A DNA stretch of 64,000 nucleotides from NCBI GenBank assembly GCA_001606155.1, contig LODT01000037.1, positions 1,798,001 to 1,862,000 of the forward strand. Direction: 5' to 3'. A program made the translations under genes and the position numbers. The stretch comes from Tieghemostelium lacteum. Its lineage: Eukaryota > Evosea > Eumycetozoa > Dictyosteliales > Raperosteliaceae. Every line of letters starts with the position of its first letter. Positions within the stretch are counted from its first letter, which is position 1. Positions 59,713 to 64,000 of the stretch are shown in pieces. The notes below the pieces were generated by a model that was given only the letters and a program-made list of their open reading frames with translations, did no database searches and was not told where the DNA came from.

Positions 59713-61719
59713 ATGAATAGAAATTATATAATATCTTCTATTAATAAGCATTATAATAGTGCTTCTAAACAAACCTTACCAATTCAAAAAGTTCAATTGA
59801 ATAGGATTTCAAATTCAGTTGGCGGAATGTCAAATGGTAGTGTAACAAATACACATGTTGCCTATCTACCTAACCTCATTCAAAAGGAGATTATAATGTA
59901 CTTGTTGGAAGCTGGATACTACATGTCTCTTAGACTGACTTGTAAACTGTGGAAAAGGATTTCCGATGAAAGAGTAAGAACTCTATCGATATATTTCTCA
60001 GATTTACATATGCAATCATCAGTTAAACTTGTTTCAGAGGTCTTTGTTAGAAATATCTATGAGAATTGCATGTCGTTAGAGGAAATTCAGTTTATTAATA
60101 ACAGTGGTTCAACTCTACTTTATGGTGAATACTATTTCAATAGTCTAATTCACCCGTTTATAGAGACTTTCTTACGATATAATAAATATGTAAAAAGAGT
60201 AGTTATAAAGAGTTTTCCAATATCCAAAATCAATAATATCTCAAGTCAGCAAATTTCACCAAAATATAAATTATATCATTCTTCTTCAAAGAATATAGGT
60301 ACTAGTAGTACCACTAGTAGTATCACGAGTAATAATTCACCAGGTGACTGTAAAAGCGCAAATAGTTCACCTCAAAATTCACCAACTAAATTGGTAACCA
60401 CGAATATCAATTATAATAGTCTAAGTATACAGAGAGAAAAGGAAAAAGAAGAGTCTGCAAATGCACATCAATTGTATTATTATCTGACGAATAATCAAGT
60501 TATTGAAGAACTGGTTTTAAAGAGTATTGGGTTGGACTCAAAATTGAAATTTGACTTTTTTTCTTCCCTTTCAGGTAATAAGACATTGAGATGTCTGACA
60601 TTATCGGATAATATAAGTGAAGAGGGAATACAGTTATTGTCCAATCTAATGAAGAATAAGTCACTTCAGAATCTGGAGACATTGAATCTTCAAAAGAATC
60701 TATTGACTTGTAAATCAGGACCATTTATAAGAGTGATTCTAGAGAGTACCTCAACGCTAAGGACTCTAGATTTATCCAATAACAAGATATCAGATAGCGG
60801 TCTGTATCTTATAATCTTGGGTTTGAAAAGTAATAAATCATTATATTCTCTAAACCTCGACCAAAACAAGTTCTCTAGTATTCAAGGTGATGTTGACTTT
60901 GGAACTACGATAAAGAACCTAAATCTCAGTAGAAATATGCTAAATTCTTCATTTATAAAGTCACTTGGTCACTATATACGAATGAATGAGTCTATGGAGT
61001 CATTGGATCTCAGTTACAATCAATCTACATTTAAAGGTACCAAATCCTTTGCCAATCTCATTAGTTTTAATCAAACATTGAGACATCTCAATTTATCATT
61101 TAATATGATTCCTAAGGTATCTTTAGAATATCTCATTGACTCATTGTCAAAATCTCGAGTGGAGTCATTGAATCTTCAAGGTAACAAATTGGATAATGAA
61201 TCTGCAATTCAAATATCCAAATTAATATTCTCCAGAAAAGAGTATCCAATTAGAAACATTAATCTCTCCAATAACAGTATTGGATTACTGGGTTTTAAAA
61301 AAATCACTTCCAATCATTCACAATTTAACAAATCTATAGTCACCTTTAGAGCCAATAATCAATTGAAATATAAAATGAATTTTAGTAATACTCCAACAAC
61401 AACAACAATAACAACATCTTCAACCACTAACACAACAAAGAAGAAAAAATCTTCAAAAAAAGAAACAACAATAGAGCAATCACCTTCTACACCACCAGAG
61501 CAACCAATCGATACTATGGAAGATAATCCAGACGACTATTATAATATTCTCTCTAAATATAACAATAATAACAGCAGTAAAGAGAATACATTAACTATAG
61601 ATTTGACATTTAACAAATTATCTCCAGAAAAAGTTATAGCTTCATTTCCAAGATATAGATATTTGGAAACTCCAATAACTTCAAATATTAACTATAATTT
61701 TATAAATTATCAAATTTAA
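59713..61719 (+). CDS. F-box-like and leucine-rich-repeat protein
   Basis: 668 residues, one exon. Residues 45-95 resemble an F-box (YLPNLIQKEIIMYLLEAG then LRLTCKLWKRISDERVR). From about 265 to 540 there are ribonuclease-inhibitor-type leucine-rich repeats (LRCLTLSDNISEEGIQLL, LRTLDLSNNKISDSGLYLI, LRHLNLSFNMIPKVSLEYLI, VESLNLQGNKL). Low-complexity inserts lie at 195-240 and 570-640, the latter with a KKKKSSKK basic patch. F-box/LRR proteins are usually substrate receptors of SCF ubiquitin ligases; that role is inferred from architecture. Divergent from ACP, 212 bp away. Confidence 0.8.
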   Translation: MNRNYIISSINKHYNSASKQTLPIQKVQLNRISNSVGGMSNGSVTNTHVAYLPNLIQKEIIMYLLEAGYYMSLRLTCKLWKRISDERVRTLSIYFSDLHMQSSVKLVSEVFVRNIYENCMSLEEIQFINNSGSTLLYGEYYFNSLIHPFIETFLRYNKYVKRVVIKSFPISKINNISSQQISPKYKLYHSSSKNIGTSSTTSSITSNNSPGDCKSANSSPQNSPTKLVTTNINYNSLSIQREKEKEESANAHQLYYYLTNNQVIEELVLKSIGLDSKLKFDFFSSLSGNKTLRCLTLSDNISEEGIQLLSNLMKNKSLQNLETLNLQKNLLTCKSGPFIRVILESTSTLRTLDLSNNKISDSGLYLIILGLKSNKSLYSLNLDQNKFSSIQGDVDFGTTIKNLNLSRNMLNSSFIKSLGHYIRMNESMESLDLSYNQSTFKGTKSFANLISFNQTLRHLNLSFNMIPKVSLEYLIDSLSKSRVESLNLQGNKLDNESAIQISKLIFSRKEYPIRNINLSNNSIGLLGFKKITSNHSQFNKSIVTFRANNQLKYKMNFSNTPTTTTITTSSTTNTTKKKKSSKKETTIEQSPSTPPEQPIDTMEDNPDDYYNILSKYNNNNSSKENTLTIDLTFNKLSPEKVIASFPRYRYLETPITSNINYNFINYQI

Positions 61720-61858
61720 ATTTTAATTAATAAAAAAATGGTCCTATACAATGTCAAATCTGTAAAAAAAAAATAGGTCACAAAAAGCTTTTTCAAACGA
61801 AAATTAAAAAATTTTTTTATTAGCTTTTCCTCTTCTTGATATTAAAAGAAACCAAAGT

Positions 61859-63662
61859 ATGAAATCAATAATTTCAAGTTTATATTTTGTTTTTGTATTG
61901 GTATTGGCTGTAAATGCCACATGTAAATGTGGAGATAGAATGTTATATCTCTACAGTAACCCAGGTAACCCACCTTCCAACACTGGTCAACTATATGCAT
62001 ACAATTTAACAACTGGTGAACAAACATCACTCTCTGAAATTCCAAGTGCTACAACTTTAACTGGTTTAGTATTTGCCAGTGATAACTCTGATAGAGCTAT
62101 ATTCACAGCTGATCATTTTGCAGGTGTATGTAATATCTCCTTTTTTAATTTAACTTTGAATTGATAATGCATTGGATTTCCTAATACACTCTAAATTAAT
62201 ACTATTACTAAAATATATAGGCATTAGATAAATATAATATCATTCAAGTGGATACTGAGAACGCAACTATATTGAAATTAGGTGAAGTCGATAAACCAAT
62301 TAATACTATTTGTTATAATGTTTATGACAAATCAAGTAATTTTGCATATTTTATCATTTTTGATAATACTCAAAATGAATATGGTTTGATTAAGAGTAAT
62401 TTAACTTCATCTTCATCGTAAATATCAATTAATATACCATTTTTGGAATTTACCCACCACACCCACATGCATTTTTTGAAATTATATTAATATAATACTT
62501 TAAAACCCACATTTTAAATAGCACTTATTCAACGATTGGAAATACACAACAATGTCCAATGGCAACAGTTTCTGAAGATTTTAAAACCTTTTATTTACTT
62601 GTAAATAGTAGTTTTCTAGTTACATTTGATAACACTGATGGACAATTAGCATCAGTAGAGACAATATTTGGATTATCAGATTTCATGTCATCAGGACAAT
62701 ATCAACAACAGGGTGGTATTGTAGAGTATAAATCCAATGTCTATGGTATCTCTGTGAATTCACAGAGTAACTTTACATTATGGCGTGTAGATTTTCAAAC
62801 ATTGACAGTAGACTATCCATTGCAAATCTCTGGAAATCCAAATATGGCATTTGCATTACCAAACTATCCAGCAGGTATGTTCTCACGTGATTCCAGTCAT
62901 TTGGTAATCCCAATGATGAATCAATCCGTCTTCCAATTCTGGATTCATGATTTGGAAACACTTTCCAATTTTGTATTGAAACCTCAGGATAGTCTTCCAA
63001 CTAGTGTACAGAGCTACTATCTAGTCTACAACCAAGTCATGGAGAATGTATATCCAGAGAAAGCAATTCTTGGTGTAACCTTTGGATACGGTGTAGTCGG
63101 AGTCATTGTCATTGCCGTTGTCCTTTTTATCATTTTTAGAAATGATTGGGGTAGTCTCATAGAAGCCGCAAAATCATGGCCTTTATCAAGACTATGCAAG
63201 ATTGCCAATATAATCTTCTTCTTCCTTGGCTGTATTAAATTAGTTGTAATCTATGCACTCAGTGCTCAAATTGATGTCCCAGGATTAGCATTAGTCTCTT
63301 CCTACATGGAAATCCACAAGGCATTATTTGGTATCTTTATGAGTGTCTTTTATCACTATCGTATGGTACCAGCTTACTACTTCCTCTCTGCACTCTCAGT
63401 ATTCTTTAACTTTGTCTCCTTCTGCACCTTATTCAAAAAGAATATCAAAATTATTGAAACTGATAAACCAGGTGTCTCCTTCATCAAATTTGATTCCATT
63501 TTCATTGCCATCTATTCAGCAGCATTCTTAGTATACTTTTTCCTTCGTGTTAGAAAATCATCTAAATCCTCTGACAATGATTTCAGTTATAAATCCTCCT
63601 CAGGTAGAGATTCACTTGCCTACAACCCAATTTTAAATAATGACTATGAAGATGATGAATAA
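61859..63662 (+). CDS. Multi-pass surface protein with secreted-type ectodomain
   Basis: Three exons, 61859-62125, 62221-62417 and 62522-63662 (introns 95 and 104 bp, phases 0 and 2), give 534 residues. A signal peptide (1-20) is followed by a roughly 320-residue ectodomain with repeated strand patterns (GQLYAYNLTTGEQTSLSEI, IIQVDTENATILKLGEV, NFTLWRVDFQTLTVDYPLQI) that look like beta-propeller blades. After that come about five transmembrane helices (GYGVVGVIVIAVVLFIIF; IANIIFFFLGCIKLVVIYAL; FIAIYSAAFLVYFFL) and a Ser/Asp cytosolic tail. No GPCR or channel motif is recognised. Probably a dictyostelid-specific surface protein. Confidence 0.72.
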
Positions 63663-63714
63663 ACAATCCAATCTATATTATAAAATCAATAACTAACCAT
63701 TTTTAAACTATTTT

Positions 63715-63751
63715 AATTATTTTTTTATTTTAATAATAAAAAAGAGTAATT
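63715..63751. repeat. Hairpin in convergent spacer
   Basis: Outer arms AATTA (63715-63719) and TAATT (63747-63751) enclose inner arms TTTTTTATT (63721-63729) and AATAAAAAA (63735-63743), an imperfect 14-bp stem. It lies 53 bp past the multi-pass protein stop, facing the convergent AT-hook gene. Confidence 0.35.
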
Positions 63752-63904
63752 TCTACTAAATTTTTATTTTATTTGAAAGAGATACAAATCGATTAAATAT
63801 TTCTTTTGTTATTGTTGTTATGTGTTAGGTTTAAGTAGTAAACTTGGAGTAGTTTAAAAAAAAGTATTAATTGATAATAAATATTAAAATGTGTAGTATT
63901 ATTA

Positions 63905-64000
63905 TTATTTCTTTTTAGGAGGTCTACCAGGACCTCTTTTAACAAACATTGGTTGGTCAGTAGTAGATGGTGTACTTTGTGGAACCATTATAGGAGGTAA
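63905..64000 (-). CDS. AT-hook protein, C-terminal fragment (cut by window edge)
   Basis: The last 31 residues of a minus-strand frame that continues past the right edge. It is Pro/Thr/Ser-rich and ends FVKRGPGRPPKKK and stop. The R-G-P-G-R-P core flanked by Lys is an AT-hook, which binds the minor groove of AT-rich DNA. Nothing upstream is visible, so the rest of the protein and its family are unknown. Confidence 0.6.
   Translation of the reverse strand, partial: LPPIMVPQSTPSTTDQPMFVKRGPGRPPKKK

Noticed and set aside
1-64000. Transposons, retroelements, CRISPR arrays, tRNA or rRNA genes
   Set aside because: I found no reverse transcriptase, transposase or integrase motifs, no long terminal or spaced direct repeats, and no GGTTCGA-type tRNA B-box in a plausible cloverleaf.

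Overview
The window is nuclear DNA from a social amoeba (Dictyostelia). The spacers are very AT-rich and full of A and T homopolymers. Genes are tightly packed on both strands. Introns are short (58 to 135 bp), AT-rich, and mostly open with GTATGT or GTAAGT. Coding regions carry poly-Asn/Gln/Ser runs. Several proteins are dictyostelid hallmarks: a myosin II regulatory light chain very close to D. discoideum mlcR, a frizzled/smoothened-like receptor, and a tiny hssA-like Ser-rich protein. Leucine CTA is used freely, which suggests a species other than D. discoideum, but I cannot name it. I see no transposon, retroelement, tRNA, rRNA or CRISPR array.

Layout. 0-4.3 kb: a secreted Cys-rich protein, a permuted SAM methyltransferase-like protein, a beta-helix membrane protein and a low-complexity protein. 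4.3-10.3 kb: mitochondrial prolyl-tRNA synthetase, mlcR, a 72-residue hssA-like gene and a DEAD-box (DEFD) helicase. 10.4-13.3 kb (minus strand): a coiled-coil protein, a His-rich small membrane protein and a nucleoplasmin-like protein. 13.8-20.5 kb: RalGAP alpha, then formiminotransferase-cyclodeaminase. 20.8-25.2 kb (minus): a 56-residue Gly/Ser protein, an FCS-type zinc finger, a Nudix protein and an AMPK-gamma-like CBS protein. 25.4-34.7 kb: a coiled-coil protein, a probably myristoylated ankyrin-RING protein, a lyso-lipid acyltransferase, an FHA-BRCT protein and an ARM-BTB protein. 35-41.3 kb: a CAP-papain fusion, a membrane-anchored cathepsin-propeptide protein, cysteine synthase, ISCA2 and two small membrane proteins. 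41.5-53 kb: PSMD5-like, BCAS3-like, two PH proteins and a frizzled-like receptor. 53-64 kb: a TMEM86-like protein, a stand-alone receiver domain, KTI12, proline dehydrogenase, acyl carrier protein, an F-box/LRR protein, a multi-pass surface protein, and the C-terminus of an AT-hook protein running off the right edge.

As usual in eukaryotes there are no operons. Most genes are unrelated housekeeping or signalling genes. Several serve mitochondria: ProRS, the DEAD helicase, ISCA2, ACP, PRODH and cysteine synthase. The most unusual stretch is 35.0-37.7 kb. A CAP-domain/papain fusion with no inhibitory prodomain lies head-to-head with a gene for a free I29 cathepsin prodomain on a transmembrane anchor, which suggests a two-gene, membrane-localised protease/inhibitor pair. 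Many spacers between convergent genes carry hairpin-forming inverted repeats. The clearest is a perfect 20-bp palindrome at 40809-40828.

Splice sites were placed by eye from GT..AG signals and reading-frame continuity. All were checked for phase, and none is confirmed by transcripts.
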